A stretch of DNA of 64,000 nucleotides from Coriobacteriia bacterium (GTDB taxonomy: Bacteria > Actinomycetota > Coriobacteriia > Anaerosomatales > PALSA-660), in contig JAUSAU010000002.1 of assembly GCA_030652345.1 (NCBI GenBank), forward strand, positions 1 to 64,000. Reading direction: 5' to 3'. Numbering within the stretch: position 1 is the stretch's first letter; each line of letters opens with the position of its first letter. The position numbers and the translations under genes were made by a program. A model generated the notes under the pieces. The model did not search any database, was not told where the DNA came from, and saw nothing but the letters and a program-made list of their open reading frames with translations. This document shows positions 50,753 to 60,429 of the stretch, one piece after another.

Positions 50753-52201
50753 ATGAAGTACGCGGGCTCGACAGGGGAAGGGGACGCCATGTGGTCGGAG
50801 AAAGACTCGACTGCACGCAACATGGGGCTATCGGCGGTGTTCTGGCTGGTCGTGTCCATATCGCTCGGGATACTCATGGCATCGGAGTTCATCGCGCCTG
50901 ACCTGTTCGCCGGCATCTCGTGGCTGACCTTCACGCGGCTGCGTCCCACGCACGTCAACGGGCTCGCCTTCGGCTTCCTGTCGATGGCGATGATCTCCGG
51001 CTGGTACTACATGGTCCCGCGCCTGACGAAGGCCGACATCCACAGCGAGAAGCTCGGCAACTTCGTCATGGTGCTGTGGAACTTCGTCATGGTCGGCGCG
51101 GTGTTCACCCTGCTCAACGGCATGACCCAGTCGCGCGAGTACGCCGAGTTGATCTGGCCGCTCGACATCCTCGTCATGACGGCACTCCTGCTCACCGGCT
51201 ACAACATCTTCCGCACGATCGCCGCAAGGAAGGTCGAGCACCTCTACGTCAGCCTCTGGTACGTCATGGGCTCGCTGATCTGGTTCCCGATCGTCTATGC
51301 GATCGGGAACGTGATCTGGGTCTACCCGTCCGGCGCGCTGTTCGGCCTCAACGACGCGATCTGGGGCTGGTTCTACGGCCACAACATCCTCGGCCTGTGG
51401 TTCACGACCGGCTCGGTACCGGTCATCTACTTCATCCTGCCGAAGGAGACGAAGACCCCGCTGTACGGCTATACGCTCGCCCTGATCGCCTTCTGGTTCC
51501 TGGCCTTCTTCTATAGCGGCGTGGGAACGCACCACATCCTGCAGGCGCCGGTCCCCGAGTGGCTCAAGACGATCTCGGTGATCTGTTCGATGGGCCTCCT
51601 CATCCCCGTCTTCGCATTCATCATCAACGTGTTCATGACGATGCGCGGATCGTGGCGCACGCTCTACTACTCGATCCCGCTGAGGTTCGTGATCTCCGGC
51701 GCGGCGTTCTACATGCTCGTGAGCTTCCAGGGAGCGACGCAGGCACTTCGTGAGGTCAACTCCTACATCCACTTCACGAACTGGAGCGTGGCGCACGCAC
51801 ACCTCGCGCTGCTCGGCTTCGTGGGCTACACGATGATGGGGCTCATCTACTACATCATGCCGCGCCTGTGCCGGACCGACGGCCGATGCGTGCTGTACAG
51901 CGAGCGTCTCGCCTGGGTGCACTGGTGGCTGACGACGATCGGTTTCCTCGGCTTCTTCCTCGTACTGACCGCGGCCGGACTCGTGCAGGCGGGCGGCTTC
52001 CAGGAGGGGCTGCCGGCGATCGAGATCCTGCCGGGCATCCGCGGACTGTGGATCGGCCGCGCGGTGTGCGGGGCGATGATCATCACCGCGCAGTACATCT
52101 TCGCGTACAACATCTTCAGGACGTGGCGCGGCGAGCAGTCGTCGCGTGAGGTCGAAGCGATGGCCGCCAACGACGCCGTCGCGGCCGCGACGGAAGCATA
52201 G
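50753..52201 (+). CDS. ccoN: cbb3-type cytochrome c oxidase subunit I
   Basis: The 482-residue catalytic subunit reduces oxygen at a high-spin haem b3-CuB centre and pumps protons. It has twelve expected membrane helices. Conserved histidine regions are visible: RPTHVNGLAFGF for the low-spin haem, FYGHNILGLWFT, the pair in GVGTHHILQAPVPEW for CuB, and NWSVAHAHLALLGFVG for the haems. The starts ATG 50753 (AAGGA ten bases up) and ATG 50789 (AAGGGG upstream) are both plausible; the twelve extra residues are not conserved-looking. It leads a run of oxidase genes, and ccoO follows after 15 bases. Confidence 0.93.
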   Translation: MKYAGSTGEGDAMWSEKDSTARNMGLSAVFWLVVSISLGILMASEFIAPDLFAGISWLTFTRLRPTHVNGLAFGFLSMAMISGWYYMVPRLTKADIHSEKLGNFVMVLWNFVMVGAVFTLLNGMTQSREYAELIWPLDILVMTALLLTGYNIFRTIAARKVEHLYVSLWYVMGSLIWFPIVYAIGNVIWVYPSGALFGLNDAIWGWFYGHNILGLWFTTGSVPVIYFILPKETKTPLYGYTLALIAFWFLAFFYSGVGTHHILQAPVPEWLKTISVICSMGLLIPVFAFIINVFMTMRGSWRTLYYSIPLRFVISGAAFYMLVSFQGATQALREVNSYIHFTNWSVAHAHLALLGFVGYTMMGLIYYIMPRLCRTDGRCVLYSERLAWVHWWLTTIGFLGFFLVLTAAGLVQAGGFQEGLPAIEILPGIRGLWIGRAVCGAMIITAQYIFAYNIFRTWRGEQSSREVEAMAANDAVAAATEA

Positions 52202-52216
52202 GGGGGCGAGGACACC

Positions 52217-54091
52217 ATGAAGATGACACCCCGCCTCATCGTGATCGGCGGACTCGCGGTCGTGCTCTCCGTGGTCGCCGTGGTCGTGTTCCTGCCGAAC
52301 TTCGTCTTCAAGCCGGCGGACACGCTCTACGCGCGGCCCTACACTGCCCTCGAGCAGGAGGGGCGCGACATCTACACCTCGAACGGCTGCATGTACTGCC
52401 ACTCGCAGTTCACGCGTCCCGAGGACATCGTCCCGGGCAAGGCCGCCGAGGCCGGCGCTTACAACTACGACCGACCGCACCAGCTCGGCACGCTGCGCAC
52501 CGGGCCCGACCTCTCCAACATCGGCCTCAAACGCGGAGACCAGTGGGAGAAGGCGCATCTCATGGACCCGCGCGCCTTCTCGCCCGACACGATCATGCCG
52601 TCGTTCAAGTTCCTCAATGAGCGGCAGCTCACCGCGCTGGTCGCCTATCTCAACCGGCTCGGGAATCAGCAGACCGCCAGCACGGACCTCATGATCCCGG
52701 ACAAGTACAAGGACATGAAGCAGCCCTTCAAGGTCACGTCAGAGAACTGGGACCGCGGCCGCGACATCTACGCGCGGAACTGCCTGACGTGCCACGGGTG
52801 CGCCGGCAAGGGTGACGGCCCGTACGCGATGATCAACAACGCTCGCCCCGCGGACCTGCGTCAGCCGCGCTTCTCTCTGCTGCCCGACTCGTTCTTCATG
52901 TGGCGCGTGAGCGAAGGCGTGGCCGGCACCATCATGCCGCCGTGGCGTCAGTCGCTGACCGAAGAGGAGATCTGGCTCGTCACACTCTTCGAGAAGCGGG
53001 CGTTCATGGACATGGTCCCCCACCTGACCGATGAGGGCGACCTGCCGGCCGCGTACGACAAGCCCGATCCGATCAAGGCGACCACCGCCACGCTGGACGC
53101 CGGCAAGTCGATGTACGTGGCGAACTGCTCGTTCTGCCACGGCTACTCCGGCGTGGGCGACGGCCCCGATGCGGCGGGTCTGCTGCCCGCGCCGCCGGAC
53201 TTCCGCGACCGCGAGTTCTACAAGACGTGGAAGGACGGCGACTGGTTCTGGCGCGTCAGTGAGTCGCTGCCGATGCGTGCGATGCCCAAGTGGAAGACCT
53301 GGTTCGACGAGGAGCAGCGCTGGCTGATCGCGACGTACGTTCGCGACATGTTGTCGCTGACGACGACTCGTGAGCCCGACGGCTCGGACACGCCGGCGAA
53401 CTACGAAGCAGTCAAGGCGCCCGAGACCGCCTCGGTGGCCCGTGGTCGCGCTGTCTACTTCAAGCGGTGCTGGATGTGCCATGGCGATGCCGGCCAGGGC
53501 GAGGGTCCGAGCGGCGACAATCTCAACCCGCCGCCGGCCAACTTCACCGACCCGGACGTCAAGACGATGTCCGACGGCCGCTGGTTCTGGCGCGTCAGCG
53601 AGGGCGTGGGGAACTCGGCGATGCCCATCTGGCGCCTGCTGCTCTCCGAGCAGGACCGCTGGGACGTCATCGCCTACGAGCGCGCGATGTTCGTGGAGCC
53701 GAAGGAGCCTGACGCCGTGAGCGACGAGCCGCCGGTCGAGTACCAGGCGCTCGATCCCGCGCCGCTCGAGGACACGCCCGCGGCGCGCGACCGTGGCAAG
53801 AAGACGTACGAGCGCCTGTGCGTCGTATGCCACGGGGCGAAGGCGAAGGGTGACGGCCCGTTCGGCGCCCCGCTCAAGCCGCCGCCGGCCGACCTGACCG
53901 GCGAGCCCGCGGTCGTCTCCGATGCGCCGTGGTGGTACTGGCGTGTGAGCGAGGGTGTCGCCGGCGTGGATCCGGAGCAGTTCACCGCCATGCCGCCGTG
54001 GAAGTACATCCTGACCGAGCAGGAGCGCTGGGAGGTCGTCTTCTACGGCCGCGCGCTGGCCGGAGCGAAGGACCCGGTGGTGAAGCCATGA
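52217..54091 (+). CDS. Pentaheme CcoO-type subunit: CcoO fused to four cytochrome c domains
   Basis: A 624-residue membrane-anchored cytochrome. Residues 1-150 are a CcoO: membrane helix, CMYCH at 58-62, RTGPDLSNIG and a methionine ligand in TIMPSFKFL. Residues 160-620 hold four tandem copies of about 115 residues, each with a haem site (CLTCH, CSFCH, CWMCH, CVVCH). Each then carries the signature WRVSEG or WRVSES, a methionine such as TIMPPW, RAMPKW, SAMPIW or TAMPPW, and a late E-x-R-W. A separate CcoP is not seen, so this protein likely replaces both CcoO and CcoP. Its stop overlaps the ccoS-like start (ATGA). Confidence 0.9.
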   Translation: MKMTPRLIVIGGLAVVLSVVAVVVFLPNFVFKPADTLYARPYTALEQEGRDIYTSNGCMYCHSQFTRPEDIVPGKAAEAGAYNYDRPHQLGTLRTGPDLSNIGLKRGDQWEKAHLMDPRAFSPDTIMPSFKFLNERQLTALVAYLNRLGNQQTASTDLMIPDKYKDMKQPFKVTSENWDRGRDIYARNCLTCHGCAGKGDGPYAMINNARPADLRQPRFSLLPDSFFMWRVSEGVAGTIMPPWRQSLTEEEIWLVTLFEKRAFMDMVPHLTDEGDLPAAYDKPDPIKATTATLDAGKSMYVANCSFCHGYSGVGDGPDAAGLLPAPPDFRDREFYKTWKDGDWFWRVSESLPMRAMPKWKTWFDEEQRWLIATYVRDMLSLTTTREPDGSDTPANYEAVKAPETASVARGRAVYFKRCWMCHGDAGQGEGPSGDNLNPPPANFTDPDVKTMSDGRWFWRVSEGVGNSAMPIWRLLLSEQDRWDVIAYERAMFVEPKEPDAVSDEPPVEYQALDPAPLEDTPAARDRGKKTYERLCVVCHGAKAKGDGPFGAPLKPPPADLTGEPAVVSDAPWWYWRVSEGVAGVDPEQFTAMPPWKYILTEQERWEVVFYGRALAGAKDPVVKP

Positions 54092-54258
54092 TGAACGAGG
54101 CGACCTGGATGATGGTGATCGTCTCGGGCGGCTTCGCGCTGCTCGCCCTGCTCGCCTTGATGTGGTCGTTCGCGACCGGGCAGTGGAGCGGCCGCGGCGG
54201 CGGCGCGGCGATCCCGCTTCTCGACGACAGTACCGACCTCGACCCGAAGGGGGTGTAG
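54088..54258 (+). CDS. ccoS: CcoS-like oxidase assembly protein
   Basis: A 56-residue protein with one membrane helix (WMMVIVSGGFALLALLALMW) followed by SFATGQWS and LLDDSTD. The helix, the W-x-F-x-x-x-G-Q pattern and the acidic end match CcoS, a small protein needed to load haem and copper into cbb3 oxidase. The ATG overlaps the stop of the pentaheme gene, so expression is coupled. Short proteins make the call less certain, but position supports it. Confidence 0.72.
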   Translation: MMNEATWMMVIVSGGFALLALLALMWSFATGQWSGRGGGAAIPLLDDSTDLDPKGV

Positions 54259-54261
54259 GCC

Positions 54262-54549
54262 GTGCCATGGTTCTATCAGTGGACCGGGGTCCTCTGGGCC
54301 CTCGGACTGGCGGCGGCGTTCATCGCGGCGGTGTGGCTCGTCGTGGCCAACGCCTGGTACCGCGGTGCCACCGGCGACCGGATCCCCAGCACCGACGTCC
54401 GGCCCGGCCCGATCGGAACGGTGGACGAATACCCGGAGGGCCTCGGTGAGGCGCACGGGCGCGTCACGCTGTTCCTCAAGGTCTACATCGTGCTCTTCAT
54501 CGTGTGGTCGATCGGCTACGTCTACATCTTCGTGACCTCGCAACCGTGA
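54262..54549 (+). CDS. Small two-helix membrane protein of the oxidase operon
   Basis: A 95-residue protein with an N-terminal helix (VLWALGLAAAFIAAVWLVVA), a hydrophilic loop containing VDEYPEGLGEAHGR and a C-terminal helix (FLKVYIVLFIVWSIGYVYIF). The loop and second helix resemble the haem-free N-terminal anchor of CcoP, which suggests it may stand in for that part, but there is no CXXCH. The GTG start is three bases after the ccoS stop, and its own stop overlaps the next start (GTGA). Function is inferred from context only. Confidence 0.6.
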   Translation: MPWFYQWTGVLWALGLAAAFIAAVWLVVANAWYRGATGDRIPSTDVRPGPIGTVDEYPEGLGEAHGRVTLFLKVYIVLFIVWSIGYVYIFVTSQP

Positions 54550-55298
54550 TCGAAGGTCTCACGGGGCCCTGGACGATGGCGACCCTCTGGGCGGTCTTCG
54601 TCGTCGGGCTCGCGGGCGGGTTCGGACACTGCATCGGTATGTGCGGAGCACTCGTGGCGGCCTCGGGACTCATGTCCGGGGCCGCCGGCTCGTCCGCCGG
54701 GTCCCGGACCGCGCGATCCGCTTCGGTCGTACTGTGGCAGGCCGCCTACCAGAGCGGTCGCGTCCTCGCCTACGCGTGCCTCGGCGGGCTGCTCGGCGCT
54801 CTCGGGTCGCTCGGCGCGATCCGCGGAGCGCTCGGCCCCGTCCAGCGCTGGGTCTGGCTCGTGGCGGGGGTACTCATGGTCGTCATGGGACTGGCGATCG
54901 CCGGCGTACCGCTCTTCACTCGCGTCGGCAGGACACTGGAGTCCGGCGCGGGGGTCGCGACGAGCCGCTGGTACACGCGCGCCTACGCTGCGCTTGCGGC
55001 TCGCGGGCCGGTCGCGGCAGTGCCGCTCGGGATGCTCCACGCGCTGCTGCCCTGCGGCTTCCTGCTCTCCATCGAGGTCGCGGCGCTCGGCAGCGGCTCA
55101 GCGGTCCTAGGAGCGCTCACGATGGCGTCCTTCGGGCTGGGAACGGTGCCGGCACTGGCAGGGTTCGGCGCGGTGAGCGGCATGCTCGGGTCGCGCGGCC
55201 GCTCATGGCTCCTGTACGCCGGCAGCGCCATCGTCGTCGCGCTCGGCGTGCGGTCGATCGTACAGGCCGCCGACGCGCTGCTCGCGATGCCCCGATAG
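54546..55298 (+). CDS. Sulfite exporter TauE/SafE / DsbD-like membrane protein
   Basis: A 250-residue protein with six to seven helices. The motif GGFGHCIGMCGALVAA near the start and the cysteine in HALLPCGFLLS later match the CcoH/UreH-like and DsbD-related copper-handling membrane proteins often found next to cbb3 oxidase genes, where they are thought to help move copper or reducing power. The GTG at 54546 overlaps the preceding stop. Role by context: copper delivery or maturation of the oxidase. Confidence 0.78.
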   Translation: MIEGLTGPWTMATLWAVFVVGLAGGFGHCIGMCGALVAASGLMSGAAGSSAGSRTARSASVVLWQAAYQSGRVLAYACLGGLLGALGSLGAIRGALGPVQRWVWLVAGVLMVVMGLAIAGVPLFTRVGRTLESGAGVATSRWYTRAYAALAARGPVAAVPLGMLHALLPCGFLLSIEVAALGSGSAVLGALTMASFGLGTVPALAGFGAVSGMLGSRGRSWLLYAGSAIVVALGVRSIVQAADALLAMPR

Positions 55299-55317
55299 GC
55301 GTCTGCCGGGCGGTGCC

Positions 55318-56247
55318 CTATGGCAGCGACGGGACGATGCTCGTCCCCGCCTCGCCTCTCACGATCGCCGCGATATCCTCGAGCCGGCCCACGGCGGCGC
55401 GGTGGCCCGTCGCGTTCACGAAACGGACGGCCGCCTCGATCTTGGGACCCATGGAACCGGCTGCGAACGACTGGCCCGCCAACTCCTCCGGTGTGGTGCG
55501 TTCCACCAGGCGCTGCTGCGGTGTGCCGTAGTCGAAGTACACGCCGGGTGCGTCGGTCGCCATCACGAACAGGTCGGCGCCCAGCTCGCGTGCGAGCAGC
55601 TCACTGGCGAGGTCTTTGTCGATGACCGCCTCGGAGCCGACGAGCGTACGGGTGCCGTCCGGAAGGTACGAGGTCGGTATCCCGCCGCCGCCGGCGCAGA
55701 TCACGACGGCCCCCTTCTCGAGCAGCCACTTGATGGGATTCAGTTCGAAGATGCGCTTGGGCTCCGGCGAGGCAACGACACGGCGCCACAGGTCTCCGTC
55801 GGCCTTGACGATCCAGCCCTTCCGGGCGGCGAGCTCCTCGGCCTCAGCGCGCTGGTAGCACGGCCCGACGAACTTCGTCGGATCGGAGAAGGCGGGGTCC
55901 TCGGGGTCGACCTCCACCATCGTGAGGATCGTCGCGAGCGGGCGCTCGAACGGGAGCAGGTTGCCGAGCTCCTGTTCGATCATGTAGCCGATCATGCCTT
56001 CGGTCTGGGCGCCGAGCACGTCGAGCGGGTACGGCTCGACGGCGCTGTACGCCGCCGCCTGCAGGGCGAGCAGGCCCACCTGCGGGCCGTTGCCGTGCGC
56101 GAGCACGAGGTCGCACGTCTCGGCGACCGGCGCGAGCGCCAGCGCCGCCACGCGGATGTTGCGACGCTGCACCTCGGCCGTCATCGGTTCGGAGCGCTTG
56201 AGCAGCGCATTGCCCCCGAGTGCGACGACCACGGTCTGCTTGCTCAT
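55318..56247 (-). CDS. arcC: Carbamate kinase
   Basis: A 309-residue amino-acid-kinase-fold enzyme making ATP from carbamoyl phosphate and ADP, or running in reverse. Motifs are [10 protein letters not shown] at the start, [53 protein letters not shown] and [17 protein letters not shown]. Length and motifs are normal. The ATG at 56247 starts directly before the first strand. It stands alone on the minus strand, converging on the oxidase operon, with no other arginine deiminase pathway gene in view. Confidence 0.94.
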   Translation of the reverse strand: MSKQTVVVALGGNALLKRSEPMTAEVQRRNIRVAALALAPVAETCDLVLAHGNGPQVGLLALQAAAYSAVEPYPLDVLGAQTEGMIGYMIEQELGNLLPFERPLATILTMVEVDPEDPAFSDPTKFVGPCYQRAEAEELAARKGWIVKADGDLWRRVVASPEPKRIFELNPIKWLLEKGAVVICAGGGGIPTSYLPDGTRTLVGSEAVIDKDLASELLARELGADLFVMATDAPGVYFDYGTPQQRLVERTTPEELAGQSFAAGSMGPKIEAAVRFVNATGHRAAVGRLEDIAAIVRGEAGTSIVPSLP

Positions 56248-56387
56248 CCGGTGCGACCTCCCTGTGCGTGCATGACATATCCACGAGCGACGTCCCATTA
56301 TGCATTCCGCGAGCCTTCGCGTCTGTAGCGCGAATCGAGGCATCGTCGGCCGACGCCCGCGGGGCCGATTCCCGCTACGATAGGCAT

Positions 56388-58805
56388 ATGCCCTCACCGA
56401 CCCGCTCAAGCACGTGCGACCTGTGCGGCCTGCCTGTCCTCGGGCGGCCGGTCCGCAGTGACCTGGCCGGCGCGCGCGGCTTCTGTTGCGAGGGCTGCGC
56501 TCGGGTGTGGGCCGTCGCCTCACGAAGCGGGCTCGATACACTGACCGCCGGGCCCGTCGGCGACCGCACTCGGGACGCCGGCGCACGCAAGGCCGCAGCA
56601 GCCGCTCGCGCGGGGGCACGACGCACCACCCTGCGGATCGACGGGATGTGGTGCTCGTCGTGCGCGCTCGTGCTTGAGGAGGCGCTCCTGGCGCTGCCCG
56701 GCGTGCTCGACGCCGAGGTCTCCTACGCCGCGTCGTTGGCCCGCGTGACCTACGAGCCGGCATCCGTCGACGGCGACGCCATCGCCGCGCGGATCACGCT
56801 GCTCGGCTACCGCGCCGAGCCGGGCGGGCTCGGTTCCGCCGGGCACGGGGGCGAGGATGAGACGCGCGACCTGTTCCTGCGCTTCTTCGTCTCGATGGCG
56901 GTCGGCATGTGGGTGATGACGCCGACGTTCTTCCTGCTCTGGCCGTCGTTCTGGCGGGGAGAGTACGCCGGCCTCATGCCCACGGAACTCTTCACCGGCG
57001 CTCTGACCCTCGTGGTGCTCCTCTACTCAGGCTGGCCGTTCCTGCGAGGCGCGTGGCAGGCCGCACGCCTCGGCAAGGCGACCATGGACACGCTCGTCGT
57101 CGTCGGGACCTGGACCGCCTTCGCCTACTCGCTCGTAGCCACCCTGCGCGGCGGCGACGGGACGTACTTCGAGTCCGCGGCGATGATCACGACGATCGTG
57201 CTGCTGGGGCGCTGGATCGAGTCGTTCGGGCGCGGCAACGCGGCCGACGCGCTCGCGGGACTGGCCGCCGGAGCGCCGGACGAGGTCTGGCTCGTGCCGG
57301 AGGGCGGCGGTCTCGCCGACGCCGTGCGCTCTCCCATCGGTGCCGTCATCCCGGGATCCGTCCTCGCCGTCCGCGCCGGAGAGCGCGTCCCGGTCGACGG
57401 GCTCGTGCTCGCGGGACACACGACCCTGGATCAGTCCCGGCTGACCGGCGAGCCGCTGCCCGTCGAGCGCGGCGAGGGCGACGAGCTGTTCGCCGGTACC
57501 GTGAACCTCGCCGAAGCCGTCCTTGTGCGCACCGTGCGGACCGGGGGCGAGACACTGTCGGGGCGCATCGCGGTGGTGGTCGAGGACGCTGCGTTCGCGA
57601 AGTCGCACGCGCAGCGCCTTGCGGACGCGGTCGCCGGAGTGTTCGTCCCGGTCATCTTCGTCATCGCGCTGGCGGCGTTCGCCATCACCGCGTTCGCCGG
57701 ACCCGGACCGGCCGAAGCGGTACGCCGCGCGGTCGCGGTCCTTGTGGTCGCCTGCCCGTGTGCCCTCGGGCTCGCGACCCCGCTCGCCGCGATGAACGCC
57801 ATCCGCCGGGGGGCCGACATCGGTCTGCTGCTGCGGGGCGGCGAGGTCCTCGAGCGGGCCGGCGAGATCGTGACCATCGCATTCGACAAGACCGGCACGC
57901 TCAGCGAGGGCCGGCCGGCGCTCGCCGGCTTCCTGCCTGCGAGCCTGTCCCGTGAAGAGGCCGCTCATCTGCTCACGGTCGCGGCGGCCGTGGAGGCGGG
58001 CAGCCCGCATCCCGCCGCCTCGGCGATCGCCGCGGCGGTCACGGGGACCACCGTTGCAACGGCGAGCGAGGTCCGCTCGCGCCCGGGTCTGGGCGTGGAG
58101 GGCCGCGTGGACGGGCGCACGGTGCTCGTCGGCTCGGCGCGGCTGCTCATGCTGGAAGGCATCTCCGTCGGCCCCGAGGCGGTCGCCATGGCGGAGGCCG
58201 AGGGTACCCGGGGCCGCGGAGTCGTGTGGGTCGCGGAGGGAGGCCGGCTCCTCGGCGGTGTCGTACTCGCCGACCCCCTGCGCGCCGAAGCGGCCTCGGC
58301 GGTCGCCACCCTGCGCCGGCGCGGGCTGCGGACGGCGATCATCTCGGGAGACGCATCTGCACCCAGCCGGGCGGTCGCGGAGGCGCTCGGTATCGACGAG
58401 GTCCGCTCTGAGGTCCTGCCGCACGACAAGGAGCGCGTCGTACGCGAACTGGCGGCTGCGGGACCGCTCGCCTTCGTCGGCGACGGCATCAACGACGCAC
58501 CCGCACTGGCGGCGGCGGACCTGGCGATCGCGGTCGGCGGCGCCTCCGATGTCGCGCTCCGGGCCGCCGATGTCATCCTCACGCGCGAAACGGATGAGCT
58601 CTCGGCGCTTCCCGAGCTCCTCCGCCTCGCCCGACGCAGCCGCCGCATCATCCGACAGAACCTCGCGTGGGCCTTCACGTACAACCTGGTGGCGGTCCCG
58701 TTGGCTGTCAGCGGGCTGCTATCCCCCATCGCGGCGGCCGCAGCGATGGCGCTGAGTTCGCTGGCGGTCGTGGGGAACTCGTGGCGGGTGCGCTGGGGCG
58801 GCTGA
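56388..58805 (+). CDS. ccoI: CcoI-type copper-transporting P1B ATPase
   Basis: An 805-residue ATPase expected to export copper for the cbb3 oxidase. The N terminus has the metal-binding cysteine domain typical of CcoI/FixI ([13 protein letters not shown]), then a heavy-metal domain with MWCSSCA. The membrane CPC motif is in ACPCALGLA, the phosphorylation site is DKTGT in AFDKTGTLS, and the hinge is [12 protein letters not shown]. The ATG at 56388 lies just after a TACGAT box, so a short leader is possible. It is on the same strand as the other cco genes, with arcC interposed on the opposite strand. Confidence 0.92.
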   Translation: MPSPTRSSTCDLCGLPVLGRPVRSDLAGARGFCCEGCARVWAVASRSGLDTLTAGPVGDRTRDAGARKAAAAARAGARRTTLRIDGMWCSSCALVLEEALLALPGVLDAEVSYAASLARVTYEPASVDGDAIAARITLLGYRAEPGGLGSAGHGGEDETRDLFLRFFVSMAVGMWVMTPTFFLLWPSFWRGEYAGLMPTELFTGALTLVVLLYSGWPFLRGAWQAARLGKATMDTLVVVGTWTAFAYSLVATLRGGDGTYFESAAMITTIVLLGRWIESFGRGNAADALAGLAAGAPDEVWLVPEGGGLADAVRSPIGAVIPGSVLAVRAGERVPVDGLVLAGHTTLDQSRLTGEPLPVERGEGDELFAGTVNLAEAVLVRTVRTGGETLSGRIAVVVEDAAFAKSHAQRLADAVAGVFVPVIFVIALAAFAITAFAGPGPAEAVRRAVAVLVVACPCALGLATPLAAMNAIRRGADIGLLLRGGEVLERAGEIVTIAFDKTGTLSEGRPALAGFLPASLSREEAAHLLTVAAAVEAGSPHPAASAIAAAVTGTTVATASEVRSRPGLGVEGRVDGRTVLVGSARLLMLEGISVGPEAVAMAEAEGTRGRGVVWVAEGGRLLGGVVLADPLRAEAASAVATLRRRGLRTAIISGDASAPSRAVAEALGIDEVRSEVLPHDKERVVRELAAAGPLAFVGDGINDAPALAAADLAIAVGGASDVALRAADVILTRETDELSALPELLRLARRSRRIIRQNLAWAFTYNLVAVPLAVSGLLSPIAAAAAMALSSLAVVGNSWRVRWGG

Positions 58806-58817
58806 AGCCGGGCGGTG

Positions 58818-59570
58818 CTACTTCCCGGCTCGCGCCCAGCGACACACACGGGCCTCGGCGAGTTCGATCAGCTCGTAGAGGATCACTCCGAGCAGGGCCA
58901 TCGCCAGGATACCGGCGAACATGTCGTCGTACTGGATACGGCTCCAGGCATCGAAGACGTAGTAGCCCAGGCCCGTGGAGCCGGCGATGTTCTCCGAGAA
59001 GAAGAGCACCGCGACCGCGGTCCCGGCGCTGATCCGCAGGGCGGTGAAGATCTCGGGCATGGCAGCCGGCACCACGACGTGTCGGAAGACCTGCGCGCGA
59101 TCCGCGCCCAGCGAGCGCACGGAGAGCACGGACGCCTCGGGGATCGAGCGCGACGCGTCCCGCGCGGTGACGAGTATCTGGAAGAACACGATCACGCTGA
59201 TGAGCGCGATGATCGACGCGTTGCCGATGCCGAGCATGACGAGCAGGACCGGGAGGAACACGACCTTCGGGATGGGGTAGTTGAGGAAGATGAGCGGCCC
59301 GAAGAGCGCGTCGGCGCCCGGCGAGCGCCCGAGGACGAGGCCAAGCGGGGCACCGACGGCCAGTCCGATCAGCATCGAGACCACGACCCGGTACGCACTC
59401 GTGAGCAGGTACGGTGCGATCTCGCCGAAGCGACCGAAGAACACCGCGAGGGCCGCGAACGGGCCGGGCAGCGCGGGAGAGCCCAGGATCGTCGAGGCGC
59501 CCTGCCACAGCAGGAGCATCACCAGCATCGCCCCGGCGTAGCCCAGGACCCGTCGCACGACGGGGTTCAC
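58818..59570 (-). CDS. ABC transporter permease (nitrate/sulfonate/taurine/thiamine-precursor type)
   Basis: A 250-residue permease with six helices and the inner-membrane signature EAA loop in VRSLGADRAQVFRHVVVPAA. The region PIPKVVFLPVLLVMLGIGNA is typical of the SsuC/TauC/ThiX family. The GTG start overlaps the stop of the ATPase gene (GTGA), so the two are coupled. The transported solute cannot be told from this subunit. Confidence 0.9.
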   Translation of the reverse strand: MNPVVRRVLGYAGAMLVMLLLWQGASTILGSPALPGPFAALAVFFGRFGEIAPYLLTSAYRVVVSMLIGLAVGAPLGLVLGRSPGADALFGPLIFLNYPIPKVVFLPVLLVMLGIGNASIIALISVIVFFQILVTARDASRSIPEASVLSVRSLGADRAQVFRHVVVPAAMPEIFTALRISAGTAVAVLFFSENIAGSTGLGYYVFDAWSRIQYDDMFAGILAMALLGVILYELIELAEARVCRWARAGK

Positions 59571-60406
59571 GACGCCCCACCGCCATCGGAGCCGTCTGCG
59601 ATGCCGCCCTCGGGGACGAACGCCGGATCGGCACCGCGGCCTCCCGGATGCACCGCACCCTCGCGCGCGAGCACGGCGCGCAACTCGGCGCACTTCGCGT
59701 AGAACGCGTCGGTCTGACGGTAGTCGGGGTCGCCCATGCGCGGGTTGTCGACCACCGCCGCGATCCTGCCGGGCCGCGGCGTCATGACGACGACACGACG
59801 CCCCAGGTAGACCGCCTCCTCGATCGAGTGCGTGACCAGGACGGAGGTGTAGCGGCGGTCGTACCACAGCGAGAGCAGGAGGTCCTGAAGGTCCTCGCGC
59901 GTGAGTGCGTCGAGCGCCGAGAGCGGCTCGTCCATGAGCATGAGGTCGGCATCGAGCGCGAGGGCGCGAGCGAGCGCGAGGCGCTGGCGCATGCCCCCGG
60001 ACAGCTCGGAGGGGAACGCGCGCAGGAACTCGCTGAGCCCGACACGGTCGAGCGCGGCGAGTGCGCGTCGCCGGGTCTCAGACGGAGGATGGTGGCGGAT
60101 CGACAGCCCGAGCTCGGCGTTCTGAAGGACGGTCTTCCACGGCAACAGGCCGAAGTCCTGAAGGATGAGCGAGGTGTGTATCCTCGGCCTCTCGACCTCC
60201 TCGCCCGCCACCGTCACACAGCCGGATGACGGCCTGACGATGCCCGCGATCGCGAGCAGAAGGGTCGACTTGCCGCAGCCCGAAGGACCGATCACCGCGA
60301 TGGCATCACTCGAGAGCAGGGAGAGATCGACGCCCGCAACGGCACGTACCTCGGCGTCGACGCCGTGGTACGTGACACTCAGTCCATCGACGAGGACGTC
60401 AGCCAT
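59567..60406 (-). CDS. ABC transporter ATP-binding protein
   Basis: A 279-residue ATPase with Walker A GPSGCGKST, the Q loop SLILQDFGLLPWKT, signature ELSGGMRQRLALARAL and Walker B LMLMDEPLSALDALT. This is the SsuB/TauB/NrtD-like type. It pairs with the permease downstream and the substrate-binding lipoprotein upstream. The ATG at 60406 has a weak ribosome site. The C-terminal 30 residues (after GAVHPGGRG) are a disordered Gly/Asp tail not usual for the family. Confidence 0.92.
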   Translation of the reverse strand: MADVLVDGLSVTYHGVDAEVRAVAGVDLSLLSSDAIAVIGPSGCGKSTLLLAIAGIVRPSSGCVTVAGEEVERPRIHTSLILQDFGLLPWKTVLQNAELGLSIRHHPPSETRRRALAALDRVGLSEFLRAFPSELSGGMRQRLALARALALDADLMLMDEPLSALDALTREDLQDLLLSLWYDRRYTSVLVTHSIEEAVYLGRRVVVMTPRPGRIAAVVDNPRMGDPDYRQTDAFYAKCAELRAVLAREGAVHPGGRGADPAFVPEGGIADGSDGGGAS

Positions 60407-60429
60407 GGGTGCGGTCCGGGGGCTGCCCG

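Noticed and set aside
58806..58830. AGCCGGG/CCCGGCT inverted repeat between ccoI and the convergent permease gene.
   Set aside because: Only seven pairs around an eleven-base loop, overlapping the end of the permease gene; too weak to call a terminator.
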